Positions 19,510 through 28,748 of a stretch of DNA of 64,000 bases are shown piece by piece (within the stretch, counting starts at the first letter, position 1; the number at the start of each line of letters is the position of its first letter). The stretch covers positions 247,365 through 311,364 of the forward strand of contig CALSSW010000004.1 of NCBI GenBank assembly GCA_943789105.1, read 5' to 3'. Source of the stretch: an uncultured Ulvibacter sp. (lineage in GTDB: Bacteria > Bacteroidota > Bacteroidia > Flavobacteriales > Flavobacteriaceae). Under the pieces are notes generated by a model, which saw nothing but the letters and a program-made list of their open reading frames with translations, did no database searches and was not told the origin of the DNA. A program made the translations under genes and the position numbers.

Positions 19510-21960
19510 TTATAGTTTTTTAGCATCTTTCACCCTTTCTTTGGTTAAGGCAAAGGCTAAAACATCACTCATTTCTCTTACATAATGAAAGGTTAAGCCT
19601 TTTAGATATTCTGGTTTAATTTCATCTATATCTCGTTTGTTTTCCTCACACAGCAAAATTTCTTTAATACGTGCTCTTTTGGCTGCAAGTATTTTCTCTT
19701 TTATTCCTCCAACAGGTAATACTTTACCACGAAGAGTAATCTCTCCTGTCATGGCCAAACTCTTCTTTACTTTACGCTGGGTAAATAATGATACCAATGA
19801 GGTTAACATGGTAATTCCTGCACTTGGGCCATCTTTTGGGGTTGCTCCTTCAGGCACATGGATGTGTACATTGTACTTTTCGAAAACTTCTTGTTTAAGA
19901 CCAAGTTTCTCTGCGTTAGATTTTATGTATTCTAAGGCAATAGTGGCAGATTCCTTCATAACCTTACCCAGGTTTCCTGTCATATTAAGTGTGCCTTTAC
20001 CTTTACTAATGGTAGATTCAATAAACAAAATATCTCCCCCAACACGAGTCCAAGCAAGACCAGTGACAACACCTGCTACCTGGTTGTTTTCGTATTTATC
20101 TCTCTCCAATCTTGGAGCTCCTAATATCTCAATAATATCTTCATTGCTTATCTTAATGTTGTAAGGCTCCTCCATTGCAATTTTCATAGCAGCATAACGT
20201 ACTGTTTTTGCAATTTGCTTTTCTAGACCACGAACACCGCTTTCTCTAGTATAGCCTTCCACAATTTTTTCTAGTTGGACCTTACCCACTGTAAGATGCT
20301 CTTTGGTTAGTCCATGCTCTTTTAATTGCTTTGGTAGTAAATGCTGCTTGGCTATTTCAACTTTTTCTTCAATGGTATACCCAGTAACGTTAATAATCTC
20401 CATACGGTCTAAAAGTGCCGGCTGTATGGTACTTAAACTATTGGAGGTTGCAATAAACATTACCTTAGACAGATCATATCCTAGTTCTAGAAAGTTATCA
20501 TAGAAAGAACTGTTTTGCTCAGGATCTAACACCTCTAAAAGTGCAGAAGAGGGATCTCCTTGACTTCCTATAGAAAGCTTATCGATTTCATCTAGTACAA
20601 AAACTGGGTTGCTTGTTCCTGCTTTTTTAAGACTTTTTATAATACGCCCCGGCATAGCTCCAATATAGGTTTTACGATGTCCTCGGATTTCGGCTTCATC
20701 TCGTAAACCGCCCAAAGAAATACGTATGTACTCTCTACCAAGTGCCTCGGCTACAGATTTTCCTAATGAAGTTTTACCAACTCCTGGAGGCCCGTACAAA
20801 CAAATAATGGGTGATTTCATGTCGTTACGTAATTTTAAAACGGCAAGATATTCTATAATGCGTTTTTTAACATCATCAAGACCATAATGATCTCTATCTA
20901 ATATTTTCTTGGCGCGTTTTAAATCAAATTTATCTTTACTGAATTCATTCCAAGGCAATTCTAAAAGAAGGTCTAAGTAATTTTTCTGAATACTAAACTC
21001 TGCAACCTGAGGATTTAAGCGTTGCATTTTAGACAATTCTTTGTTGAAATGTGCTGCGGTGTCTTCATTCCATTTTTTTGCCTTACCGCGCACTCTCATA
21101 GCCTCTATCTCAGCTTCAGATGTACTTCCTCCTAATTCTTCCTGAATGGTTTTCATTTGCTGATTCAAGAAATACTCACGCTGCTGTTTGTTGATATCAT
21201 TGTGCACCTTGGTATGGATGTCTTTTCTTAGAGAGAGTTTCTGCAACTCCATATTCATGTACCTGAGTGTTTCTAGAGCTCTTTCTTGCAAGTCATTTAT
21301 TTGCAATAGTTTCTGCTTTTCTGCAACAGATATATTTAAATTAGAAGAAACAAAGTTGATTAAAAATGAAGGACTCTCTATGTTTTTTATAGCAAAAGAT
21401 GCATCGCTAGGAATGTTAGGACTGTCTTTGATTATAGCCAATGATTTCTCTTTAATAGTCTCTACAATTACCAAAAACTCTTCATTGTCTTTTGCAGGTC
21501 TAGCCTCCTCTACAGCTCTTACCGTTGCAGTAAGATAAGGCTCTGTGGTAATCACCTCTGCCACTTGAAAACGTTTTTTACCCTGTATGATAACCGTAGT
21601 ATTCCCATCAGGCATTTTTAGCACCTTTAAAATCTTAGCTACCGTACCAATGGTATTAATATCTTCAATGCCTGGATCTTCCTCCCCTTCCTCTTTTTGA
21701 GAAACAACACCAATGATTTTACCTTCTTTATTAGTTTGATTTATTAGCTTAATAGACTTATCTCGCCCTGCCGTTATTGGCACTACAACTCCTGGAAATA
21801 AAACCGTATTGCGCAATGGTAAAATTGGTAGTATTTCTGGTAAGTCTTCATTGTTCATTTCCTCTTCATCCTCTGAGGACATCAAGGGAATAAATTCTGC
21901 ATCGTCTTGAAATTCCTGAAATGACAAACTGTCTAATAAGGATACTTTTGATTTTGACAT
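19510..21960 (-). CDS. lon: ATP-dependent protease La (Lon)
   Basis: 816 residues, full length. The N-terminal LON substrate domain (ILPLRNTVLFPGVVVPI from about 45) precedes a coiled-coil region (YFLNQQMKTIQEELG). The AAA+ module has Walker A GPPGVGKTSLGKS at about 384-396 and Walker B PVFVLDEIDKL. The C-terminal Ser-Lys protease domain has DGPSAGITM (catalytic Ser near 712) and VGGIKEKILAAKRA (Lys near 755). It degrades misfolded and regulatory proteins in the cytoplasm. The N-terminus carries an acidic stretch (EDEEEMNNED) common in Bacteroidota Lon. It is expressed separately from porQ, a terminator lying between them. Confidence 0.97.
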   Translation of the reverse strand: MSKSKVSLLDSLSFQEFQDDAEFIPLMSSEDEEEMNNEDLPEILPILPLRNTVLFPGVVVPITAGRDKSIKLINQTNKEGKIIGVVSQKEEGEEDPGIEDINTIGTVAKILKVLKMPDGNTTVIIQGKKRFQVAEVITTEPYLTATVRAVEEARPAKDNEEFLVIVETIKEKSLAIIKDSPNIPSDASFAIKNIESPSFLINFVSSNLNISVAEKQKLLQINDLQERALETLRYMNMELQKLSLRKDIHTKVHNDINKQQREYFLNQQMKTIQEELGGSTSEAEIEAMRVRGKAKKWNEDTAAHFNKELSKMQRLNPQVAEFSIQKNYLDLLLELPWNEFSKDKFDLKRAKKILDRDHYGLDDVKKRIIEYLAVLKLRNDMKSPIICLYGPPGVGKTSLGKSVAEALGREYIRISLGGLRDEAEIRGHRKTYIGAMPGRIIKSLKKAGTSNPVFVLDEIDKLSIGSQGDPSSALLEVLDPEQNSSFYDNFLELGYDLSKVMFIATSNSLSTIQPALLDRMEIINVTGYTIEEKVEIAKQHLLPKQLKEHGLTKEHLTVGKVQLEKIVEGYTRESGVRGLEKQIAKTVRYAAMKIAMEEPYNIKISNEDIIEILGAPRLERDKYENNQVAGVVTGLAWTRVGGDILFIESTISKGKGTLNMTGNLGKVMKESATIALEYIKSNAEKLGLKQEVFEKYNVHIHVPEGATPKDGPSAGITMLTSLVSLFTQRKVKKSLAMTGEITLRGKVLPVGGIKEKILAAKRARIKEILLCEENKRDIDEIKPEYLKGLTFHYVREMSDVLAFALTKERVKDAKKL

Positions 21961-22165
21961 AGTATGGTGTAAGACATTGTGTCACAAAAAAACAATGAAA
22001 CAAAGTCGTTAATTAAATATATTATATACTACTAATGTATTGAAAACACTGACGCTCATATAAATTAGTAGTTATTCCAACATATATATTTCAATATGTA
22101 TGCCACATACTACAGTTACAATAGCAGTTTTTAATCACTTAAGTCTTGTGTGTATAAAAAAAATT

Positions 22166-22199
22166 AAAAAGCCTTTTCAAAATATCGAAAAGGCTTTTT
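22166..22199 (-). terminator. Intrinsic terminator of the repeat lipoprotein gene
   Basis: A 13-bp perfect inverted repeat, AAAAAGCCTTTTC (22166-22178) and GAAAAGGCTTTTT (22187-22199), with an 8-base loop and further T on the minus strand. The rest of the 21961-22227 gap is AT-rich with no other recognised element. Confidence 0.85.
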
Positions 22200-22227
22200 G
22201 TGATGTGTAAGAAATACTTTTTGTCTG

Positions 22228-23667
22228 TTACAGTAAATTTACATTAAATACTCCTTCTGTTATTTGAATTACGGTAGGATCAACACCATCAGGATTTACT
22301 GCCGTAAAAATAAATCGTGCACTTATATCTCCTGTTTCACTATCATAGCTATCTATTGTGAGTGTTCCCGGGTTTGATACAAATTCAATATCACTGCCCT
22401 CTCTTTTGTAGAGTCCAATAGTTTCATCTCCATTTACAAGCTCAGTACTCATTGGATATTCTCCGGGGGTAATAGTATCTGAAGGAAAGCCAATTTTCAT
22501 TGTTTTACCGTCTTCTAGGGTAGCTGTTACAAAGGTGACAATCATGCCGTTTACCTCTTGGTTTGAAAGTTCAAGGGTGTCGTTTACTCCAGAGGGCTCA
22601 AAATTGGCCCCATCAATTAATGCCTGAAATGGAATTAGTGCAGGAGGTTCAGTTCCTTCAAAATATACTTTAAAGCTTCCTTGTGTTACTTGGTATACTG
22701 AAGAATCTTCTCCAAGTGGGTCTCTAGCAGTAAATGAAAAATTAGCCTCTATAATACCATTTTGTGTATCAAACTGGGTAAATGTAATGCTTCCCGGATT
22801 AGAACTTAAATTTTCTCCACCAATATTTGGGTTATAAATACCTATGAGCTTTGTACCATCAGAGATACCATCTTCCATATCAAAGGTTCCAACACCCATA
22901 TCAAATGGAATATCTATTCGCATCATAGATCCTGTTGCAGTTTGCGCCTCAACTTTAAACACCATATCGTCACCTACTGTATTTAGTGTGGTTTCTAATA
23001 ATATATCTACATGTTCTTGACCATCTACAAGTGCGAAAAATTCATCTACATCAACTGGGTCTTCTGCACCACCACCACCGGGATCACCGCCGCCTGGATT
23101 TTCATCAAAGGTCATTTGAATGTCATTAAAGACTCCTTGAGTTATGGATGCATTTTGTATGATAACATCTCCGTTGGAATCTACAATTGGATCTCCATTA
23201 GCATCTAAAGCGGCTCTAGTGCCAACAAAACTAAAAGAACCAGAAACAATTAATTCAGTTTCATTGTAGGCGTTAATATTCATGTTACCACTACCGCCAG
23301 TATCTGCCAAAGTAATAAATGGGTTTGTTGGTGATTGTACATCAAAATAACTTGCTCCATTAGTAGAAGTACCATCAAGTGTTAAATCATAACTTCCAGT
23401 TGCAAGCGGAGAGGCCGTTAAAAAAATGGCCGTATTGTTGGCAGAAACACCTGTGATTGTAAAATCACCATCTACATTTACAGAAGCTGTAGTAAATGCA
23501 GCTGTAAAAGCCACGCCATTAACAATTGCTGTGAATGAACCTGGAACAATCTCTCCAGAGGTATCTTGTTGAGGGAATTGACCTTCTAAGGGTTCATTGG
23601 TACAAGAAGTAAATTGAAGTGCTAAAAAAGCAATTAACATCCAATTAAAAAGTTGTAATTTTTTCAT
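22228..23667 (-). CDS. Three-repeat lipoprotein, DUF6252-like
   Basis: 479 residues from the ATG at 23667; an upstream Met would put extra residues before the signal peptide. The signal peptide ends in a lipobox at LQFTSC. Three homologous segments of about 120-140 residues follow, each starting F.A.VDG/F.ALIDG, containing an IGFP/IDIPFD strand and a GLYKR/GIYNP motif, and ending TFTA.NP.G....V.Q.T.G.F.V. The repeats look like the DUF6252 lipoprotein family of Bacteroidota. A Gly/Pro linker (GGGDPGGGG) separates repeats one and two. Probably a surface or periplasmic binding lipoprotein; the ligand is unknown. A TAAGTTTG box (minus, 23698-23705) lies upstream. Confidence 0.8.
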   Translation of the reverse strand: MKKLQLFNWMLIAFLALQFTSCTNEPLEGQFPQQDTSGEIVPGSFTAIVNGVAFTAAFTTASVNVDGDFTITGVSANNTAIFLTASPLATGSYDLTLDGTSTNGASYFDVQSPTNPFITLADTGGSGNMNINAYNETELIVSGSFSFVGTRAALDANGDPIVDSNGDVIIQNASITQGVFNDIQMTFDENPGGGDPGGGGAEDPVDVDEFFALVDGQEHVDILLETTLNTVGDDMVFKVEAQTATGSMMRIDIPFDMGVGTFDMEDGISDGTKLIGIYNPNIGGENLSSNPGSITFTQFDTQNGIIEANFSFTARDPLGEDSSVYQVTQGSFKVYFEGTEPPALIPFQALIDGANFEPSGVNDTLELSNQEVNGMIVTFVTATLEDGKTMKIGFPSDTITPGEYPMSTELVNGDETIGLYKREGSDIEFVSNPGTLTIDSYDSETGDISARFIFTAVNPDGVDPTVIQITEGVFNVNLL

Positions 23668-23726
23668 AAGTACGTATGTTTTCCTTTGTAATAACAGCAA
23701 ACTTAACTAAAAATTGTCTAGTATTA

Positions 23727-25037
23727 CTATTTTCTTGGTACGCGTAAAAGTAAAATAACGCCAACAATAAAAAACAAGACTAAAAATAAAATAGCATTCC
23801 GCATACTACCCGTAATTTGATCCACAAAACCATAGACCAACATTCCTACTACAATTCCTATTTTTTCTGCCACATCAAAGAAACTAAAATAGGATGTAGT
23901 GTCCTTAGTATCAGGTAAAAACTTTGAATATGTTGAGCGTGAAAGTGCTTGTATGCCTCCCATTACCAGGCCTACAAAACCTGCTGTAATATAAAATTCT
24001 AAGGGCTGTGTGACAAAATATGCAACTATACATAAAACAAGCCAAATGCAATTAATAAAAATTAATGTAGCAATATTTCCAAACCTACTTGAGGCGCTAG
24101 AGGTCAAAAAAGATCCTAAAACTGCCACCAATTGGATAATCAAAATACTAGAAATAAGCCCTAATGTTTTCTTGTCTGAACCTCCCCAATTAATTTCTTG
24201 TTCTCCAAAATAAGTAGCCACTAACATTACCGTTTGTACTGCCATACTATACACAAGAAAAGCAATTAAAAACCTTTTTAACTGAGTGTTATCTGACAGA
24301 GATTTTTGTACCTGTTTTAGTTCTCTAAAGCCATTTAAAATAACATTTTTGTTTACTTTTTTTGATGATTTTGTTCCACTTGGTAGGTAGTAAAAAGAAT
24401 ATTGGCTAAATCCAATCCACCACATACCTACTGTTATAAATGAAATTTTCATTGCCTGTATACTTGCATCATCTCCAGATATACCAAATAGTTCTGGCTT
24501 TAATATCATAACAAGATTAAATAGAAGTAAAAAAACACTACCTATATATCCTAAAGAAAATCCTTTAGCGCTCAAACTATCTTGCTGCTCTTTGTAAGCA
24601 ACATCTGGCAGGTATGAATTGTAGAAAACCAAACTACCCCAAAAACCGACTAAGGCTAAAAAATAAGTAAAAAGACTTAAGTATATATTTTCAAGAGAAA
24701 AAAAATACAAACCCATACAAGATAAGGCCCCTAAATAGCAGAAAAATTTCATGAATTTTTTCTTGTTACCAACATAGTCTGCAATACCAGATAAAAGTGG
24801 AGATAAAAACGCTACTACCAAAAATGCAGCTGCTGTTGTATAAGTAATTAATGGAGTGCTGCGTATTTGAGAATCAAACACAGAAACTGTTTCTATGCCA
24901 TATTTACTAAATAATGCGCCATAAAAAATAGGAAAAACGGCAGAGGCTATCACTAAACTATACACAGAGTTTGCCCAATCATAAAATGCCCAAGCATTAC
25001 GTAATTCTAAAGATCCCTTCTCCAATTTAACCATCAT
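23727..25037 (-). CDS. MFS transporter, UMF1 / Atg22-like family
   Basis: 436 residues with about 12 hydrophobic segments. The opening NAWAFYDWANSVYSLVI is the hallmark of the UMF1 (Atg22-like) group of major facilitators, as are FYNSYLPDV and GGIQALSRSTYSKFLPD, which contain the conserved loop between helices. Substrates of bacterial members are not established; eukaryotic Atg22 exports amino acids from the vacuole. It is separated by about 60 bases from the lipoprotein gene downstream on the same strand. No dedicated promoter stands out. Confidence 0.88.
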   Translation of the reverse strand: MMVKLEKGSLELRNAWAFYDWANSVYSLVIASAVFPIFYGALFSKYGIETVSVFDSQIRSTPLITYTTAAAFLVVAFLSPLLSGIADYVGNKKKFMKFFCYLGALSCMGLYFFSLENIYLSLFTYFLALVGFWGSLVFYNSYLPDVAYKEQQDSLSAKGFSLGYIGSVFLLLFNLVMILKPELFGISGDDASIQAMKISFITVGMWWIGFSQYSFYYLPSGTKSSKKVNKNVILNGFRELKQVQKSLSDNTQLKRFLIAFLVYSMAVQTVMLVATYFGEQEINWGGSDKKTLGLISSILIIQLVAVLGSFLTSSASSRFGNIATLIFINCIWLVLCIVAYFVTQPLEFYITAGFVGLVMGGIQALSRSTYSKFLPDTKDTTSYFSFFDVAEKIGIVVGMLVYGFVDQITGSMRNAILFLVLFFIVGVILLLRVPRK

Positions 25038-25146
25038 GTATATTTTCTGCTAAATTAAAAATATCATCTTACAATGCAGTTTTTTTTTGAAGAATGTATT
25101 TTTATTGTAAACACTTTTTATATTTCCCACTAATAGAAAAAATACT

Positions 25147-25163
25147 TTGGCACGTAGTTTGGT
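25147..25163 (+). promoter_or_regulatory. Sigma-54-like promoter upstream of the 25.2-kb lipoprotein
   Basis: TTGGCACG at 25147-25154 and TTTGG at 25158-25162. The -24 GG (25149-25150) and the -12 position (25161-25162) are 12 bases apart, as in TGGCACG-N4-TTGC, but the last base is G instead of C. The ATG at 25210 is 47 bases downstream. Confidence 0.4.
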
Positions 25164-25209
25164 ATTAATTAAAAAAAGTTTTTATTTTTTTACAAAACAC
25201 ATTTATATC

Positions 25210-25677
25210 ATGAAAAAAATATTCATACCACTCTCTCTCTCTAGTTTATTATTTCTAAGTTCTTGTTACACAAACAATGAGACTATAGAACAAACTATTT
25301 TAAATCAAGTTTTTGAAACAACAGTCAGTTTTACAAACTCAAATGATTACAGTCAACTCGTAAATATACCGCAAGACATAGTGGTGTATGAAAGTGATGT
25401 TATTTTAGTTTATTGGCTAGAAGATGTAATCTCTGATGGCTCTGGAGGCACCTTTGATGTATGGACTCCTTTACCCCAAACAATATATACCACACAAGGT
25501 AGTTTCCAATACAGTTTTAATCATACCTTTATAGATGTATTTTTGTTTTTGCAAGGAGATATAAATCTTGACAGTCTTAGCAGTAGTCTAACTAATAATC
25601 AAACCTTTAGAATTGCAGTAGTTGGAGCAGAATTCGCAAAAACAAACCCTAGTATGGAGCAGGTGTTGGGTTTATAA
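25210..25677 (+). CDS. Small lipoprotein, unknown function
   Basis: 155 residues from the ATG at 25210; the earlier in-frame start at 25147 falls inside the promoter-like element and precedes no signal peptide. The signal peptide ends in a lipobox (LFLSSC, Cys19). The mature part resembles small flavobacterial lipoproteins with a VYESDVILVYWLE strand, a central TPLPQTIYTT segment and IAVVGAEFAK near the end. I recognise the family pattern but know no function. It lies 18 bases before the lipoprotein-type MsrB gene and may be co-transcribed with it. Confidence 0.75.
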   Translation: MKKIFIPLSLSSLLFLSSCYTNNETIEQTILNQVFETTVSFTNSNDYSQLVNIPQDIVVYESDVILVYWLEDVISDGSGGTFDVWTPLPQTIYTTQGSFQYSFNHTFIDVFLFLQGDINLDSLSSSLTNNQTFRIAVVGAEFAKTNPSMEQVLGL

Positions 25678-25695
25678 AATTTAACTAAAAAAAAG

Positions 25696-26175
25696 ATGAA
25701 AAAAATACTTCTGCTTCTACTTACCATAATGGTAGTAAGTTGTAATGCCAATGCGCAAAAAACACCAAAAAAACAGGAAGTTTTTCCGGTGGTAAAAACT
25801 CAAGCCCAATGGAAGTTAGAACTCACCCAAATGCAGTATTATGTGCTGCGAGAGGCCGGAACAGAGAGAGCATTTAGCAGTGATTTAAACAAAAACTACA
25901 CCAAAGGAACCTACCATTGTGCAGCTTGTAAAACACCTTTATTTAAAAGTGATCATAAGTTTGACAGCGGTACGGGTTGGCCAAGTTTTGATCGTGAAAT
26001 AAAAGGCAATGTTAGTTTTGATGTAGACTACAACCTTGGGTTCGCCAGAAGCGAAGAGCATTGCGCTACTTGCGGAGGTCATCTAGGCCATGTGTTTAAT
26101 GACGGACCCAGAGAAACAACAGGAAAAAGACACTGTATCAATGGTGAGGCATTACTCTTTAAAGCAGAAAAATAA
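25696..26175 (+). CDS. msrB: Peptide-methionine (R)-S-oxide reductase MsrB, lipoprotein form
   Basis: 159 residues. A signal peptide ends in a lipobox (IMVVSC, Cys16), so this MsrB should be anchored outside the cytoplasm. Zinc-binding cysteines are C75/C78 and C123/C126, and the catalytic Cys is C147 in RHCINGEA. The position of the usual resolving Cys before GWPSF is Thr (SGTGWPSF), unlike its neighbour, so recycling may need another partner. It reduces methionine-R-sulfoxide in envelope proteins. The next msrB starts within its stop codon (TAATG), so the pair is coupled. Confidence 0.92.
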   Translation: MKKILLLLLTIMVVSCNANAQKTPKKQEVFPVVKTQAQWKLELTQMQYYVLREAGTERAFSSDLNKNYTKGTYHCAACKTPLFKSDHKFDSGTGWPSFDREIKGNVSFDVDYNLGFARSEEHCATCGGHLGHVFNDGPRETTGKRHCINGEALLFKAEK

Positions 26176-26567
26176 TGAGCAATTATCCAATACAAAAAAC
26201 AGAAGCCCAGTGGAGAGAACAACTTGGAGAAGCCAGCTATAAAATCCTTCGAGAAAAAGGTACAGAACGTCCTTTTACTGGAAGTTACAATCTTACCTTT
26301 GAGGATGGTACCTATTGCTGCATGGGCTGTAAAAACAAACTATTTGAAAGTACTAGCAAATTTAATAGCGGCTGTGGTTGGCCAAGTTTTGACCAAAGTA
26401 TTGCCGGTAGTGTCACCTACATAAAGGATACCACTCTAGGTATGGAACGTACAGAAATAGTTTGCTCAAATTGTGGAGGTCACCTCGGACACGTTTTTAA
26501 TGACGGGCCTACCAATACAGGCCAGCGCTATTGTGTAAATTCTCTCTCTGTAGATTTTGAAAAATAA
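26175..26567 (+). CDS. msrB: Peptide-methionine (R)-S-oxide reductase MsrB, cytoplasmic form
   Basis: 130 residues with no signal peptide. The zinc site is C49/C52 and C97/C100, the catalytic Cys is C120 in RYCVNS, and a likely resolving Cys is C67 in SGCGWPSF. Together with the upstream lipoprotein copy it gives R-sulfoxide repair in two compartments from one message. The two proteins share the KTEAQW opening and the GGHLGHVFNDGP core, suggesting local duplication followed by relocalisation of one copy. msrA is found about 9 kb further on. Confidence 0.94.
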   Translation: MSNYPIQKTEAQWREQLGEASYKILREKGTERPFTGSYNLTFEDGTYCCMGCKNKLFESTSKFNSGCGWPSFDQSIAGSVTYIKDTTLGMERTEIVCSNCGGHLGHVFNDGPTNTGQRYCVNSLSVDFEK

Positions 26568-26711
26568 AGGCTACATTACTTAAAGTCTCTAGATCTTTTA
26601 AAACCATAACCATGTTAAATATTTGAACTGTTCTTTTTTCAATATTTTGTTATGTTTCCATTCTACATTTTGTAAATTTGCCCTTATAAATTAACAAGCA
26701 AATAAACTACC

Positions 26712-28088
26712 ATGAGTAAATATGATGTAATTGTATTAGGAAGTGGCCCTGGAGGGTATGTAACCGCTATTAGAGCTTCACAATTAGGATTAAAAACAGC
26801 TGTCATTGAAAAGGAAAGTCTTGGAGGTGTTTGTCTTAACTGGGGTTGTATCCCAACTAAAGCATTGCTAAAAAGTGCACAAGTTTTTGATTACCTAAAA
26901 CATGCAGAAGATTACGGTCTTTCAGTAAAACAGTACAATAAAGACTTTACTAAGGTTGTAGCGCGTAGTAGAAGTGTTGCAGATGGCATGAGTAAAGGGG
27001 TGCAGTTTTTGATGAAAAAAAACAAAATTGATGTACTAAAAGGTTTCGGAAAACTTAAGCCAGGAAAGAAAGTAGATGTTGAGGGTACAGAGTATAGCGC
27101 AGATCATATAATTGTAGCTACAGGTTCACGCTCACGTGTGTTGCCAAATTTACCTCAAGACGGAAAAAAAGTAATTGGATACAGAGAGGCCATGACCCTA
27201 GAGAAGCAACCAAAATCAATGATTATTGTTGGTAGTGGCGCAATTGGCGTTGAGTTCGCTCATTTTTATAACACCATGGGGACAGATGTTACCCTTATAG
27301 AGTTTCAGCCAAATATAGTACCTGTAGAAGATATAGATGTTTCAAAACAATTTGAACGTTCATTCAAAAAAGCAGGTATAAAAGTAATGACAAATTCTTC
27401 TGTTGAAAAAGTGAATACTACTGGCAAAACAGTAAAAGCTACTGTAAAGACCAAAAAAGGAGAAGAAATTATTGAAGCAGATGTTGTATTGTCTGCAGTT
27501 GGTATTGTTTCAAACATCGAAGGAATAGGTCTTGAAGATGTTGGTATTGTTTCAGATAAGGGTAAAATCATGGTTAATGATTATTACCAAACCAACATAC
27601 CTGGATATTACGCAATTGGTGATGTTACTCCTGGACAGGCATTAGCGCATGTAGCTTCTGCAGAAGGAATAACATGTGTCGAAAAAATTGCAGGTATGCA
27701 CGTAGAAGCTATAGATTACGGAAACATTCCAGGATGTACCTATGCTACTCCAGAGATTGCAAGTGTTGGTATGACAGAAAAACAAGCCAAGGAAGCAGGC
27801 TATGAATTAAAGGTTGGTAAATTTCCTTTTTCTGCCTCTGGAAAAGCAAGTGCAGCTGGAACAAAAGATGGTTTTGTAAAAGTAATTTTTGATGCTAAGT
27901 ATGGTGAATGGCTAGGATGCCATATGATTGGTGCTGGAGTTACAGATATGATAGCCGAAGCTGTCCTTGGTAGAAAACTAGAAACTACAGGACATGAAGT
28001 GTTAAAAACCATACACCCACACCCTACTATGAGTGAAGCTGTTATGGAGGCTGTTGCAGATGCCTATGGTGAAGTGATACATTTGTAA
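26712..28088 (+). CDS. lpdA: Dihydrolipoyl dehydrogenase
   Basis: 458 residues. The FAD site is VIVLGSGPGGYV (6-17). The redox disulfide is C41/C46 in GGVCLNWGCIPTK. NAD binding is IIVGSGAIGVEF, and the C-terminal dimer interface has HPHPTMSEA with the catalytic His. It reoxidises lipoamide in the 2-oxo-acid dehydrogenase or glycine-cleavage complexes. No E1/E2 subunit gene is near, so it is a stand-alone E3 that may serve several complexes. A TAAATTTG box lies at 26673-26680, and a strong terminator follows the gene. Confidence 0.95.
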   Translation: MSKYDVIVLGSGPGGYVTAIRASQLGLKTAVIEKESLGGVCLNWGCIPTKALLKSAQVFDYLKHAEDYGLSVKQYNKDFTKVVARSRSVADGMSKGVQFLMKKNKIDVLKGFGKLKPGKKVDVEGTEYSADHIIVATGSRSRVLPNLPQDGKKVIGYREAMTLEKQPKSMIIVGSGAIGVEFAHFYNTMGTDVTLIEFQPNIVPVEDIDVSKQFERSFKKAGIKVMTNSSVEKVNTTGKTVKATVKTKKGEEIIEADVVLSAVGIVSNIEGIGLEDVGIVSDKGKIMVNDYYQTNIPGYYAIGDVTPGQALAHVASAEGITCVEKIAGMHVEAIDYGNIPGCTYATPEIASVGMTEKQAKEAGYELKVGKFPFSASGKASAAGTKDGFVKVIFDAKYGEWLGCHMIGAGVTDMIAEAVLGRKLETTGHEVLKTIHPHPTMSEAVMEAVADAYGEVIHL

Positions 28089-28110
28089 CACTATATAATA
28101 TATTTTACAG

Positions 28111-28135
28111 CCCCGCTTTTTGCGGGGTTTTTTTT
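28111..28135 (+). terminator. Intrinsic terminator of lpdA
   Basis: CCCCGC (28111-28116), a five-T loop, GCGGGG (28122-28127), then eight T. Confidence 0.9.
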
Positions 28136-28190
28136 ATGATTAACTTGTTCTGATACTCTTAAATTAGCATATTAAGAAGAAATATTAATA

Positions 28191-28222
28191 AAAAAAACCT
28201 GCTAAGTGTAGCAGGTTTTTTT
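28191..28222. terminator. Bidirectional terminator between lpdA and ferredoxin gene
   Basis: AAAAAAACCTGCTA (28191-28204), a 4-base loop and TAGCAGGTTTTTTT (28209-28222). It can stop the minus-strand ferredoxin transcript and back up the lpdA terminator. Confidence 0.85.
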
Positions 28223-28246
28223 TAATAGTATTAAATGAGGCATATG

Positions 28247-28597
28247 CTACTTAAAATGCATGAAAGCTTGTTTTCCAAGTAAAGCTTCCTCGGTTTCAAC
28301 ATTATTTTCATCTGGCACACAACAATCTACAGGACATACAGCAGCACACTGCGGTTCATCATGAAAGCCTTTACACTCTGTACACTTGTCTGCAACTATA
28401 TAGTATATTTCATCACTAACAGGCTCCTGAGTTTCATTAGCATCTACTGCTTTACCATTTGTGAGTACAAGAGAGCCCTCTAGGTCTGTTCCGTCTGCAT
28501 AACGCCAATCATCTGCACCCTCATAAATAGCTGTATTTGGGCATTCTGGTTCGCAGGCGCCACAATTAATACACTCATCTGTTATTATAATTGCCAT
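28247..28597 (-). CDS. 2[4Fe-4S] ferredoxin (YfhL-like)
   Basis: 116 residues. The first cluster ligands are C9, C12, C15 and C19 ([11 protein letters not shown]). The second set is C72 and C75, then C84 and C88 after an extended loop (KGFHDEPQ), as in the YfhL/Alvin-type ferredoxins. An insertion of about 40 acidic residues separates the two motifs. It is a low-potential cytoplasmic electron carrier. It is divergently placed from the LuxC-type acyl-CoA reductase gene, with a well-formed promoter. Confidence 0.92.
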   Translation of the reverse strand: MAIIITDECINCGACEPECPNTAIYEGADDWRYADGTDLEGSLVLTNGKAVDANETQEPVSDEIYYIVADKCTECKGFHDEPQCAAVCPVDCCVPDENNVETEEALLGKQAFMHFK

Positions 28598-28618
28598 GTA
28601 ATTAATATTTGTTTATTG

Positions 28619-28650
28619 CAAATTTAAGCTCTAGTTATGGCAACTACAAA
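28619..28650 (-). promoter_or_regulatory. Bacteroidota-type promoter of the ferredoxin gene
   Basis: On the minus strand: TTTG (28650-28647), a 20-base spacer and TAAATTTG (28626-28619). The ATG is 22 bases downstream of the -7 box. Confidence 0.65.
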
Positions 28651-28722
28651 TACATCTTAATAAATTGTGAAAACATTTTGTTTCTAGGCTCTTTTTCAAG
28701 GAATAGTTACCTGAGTTTTTTT

Positions 28723-28730
28723 TACCTTTG
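28723..28730 (+). promoter_or_regulatory. Candidate -7 element for the acyl-CoA reductase gene
   Basis: TACCTTTG, matching TAnnTTTG, 18 bases before the ATG at 28749. No good -33 TTTG is found at normal spacing. Confidence 0.35.
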
Positions 28731-28748
28731 AAAATCACAAAATTCACT

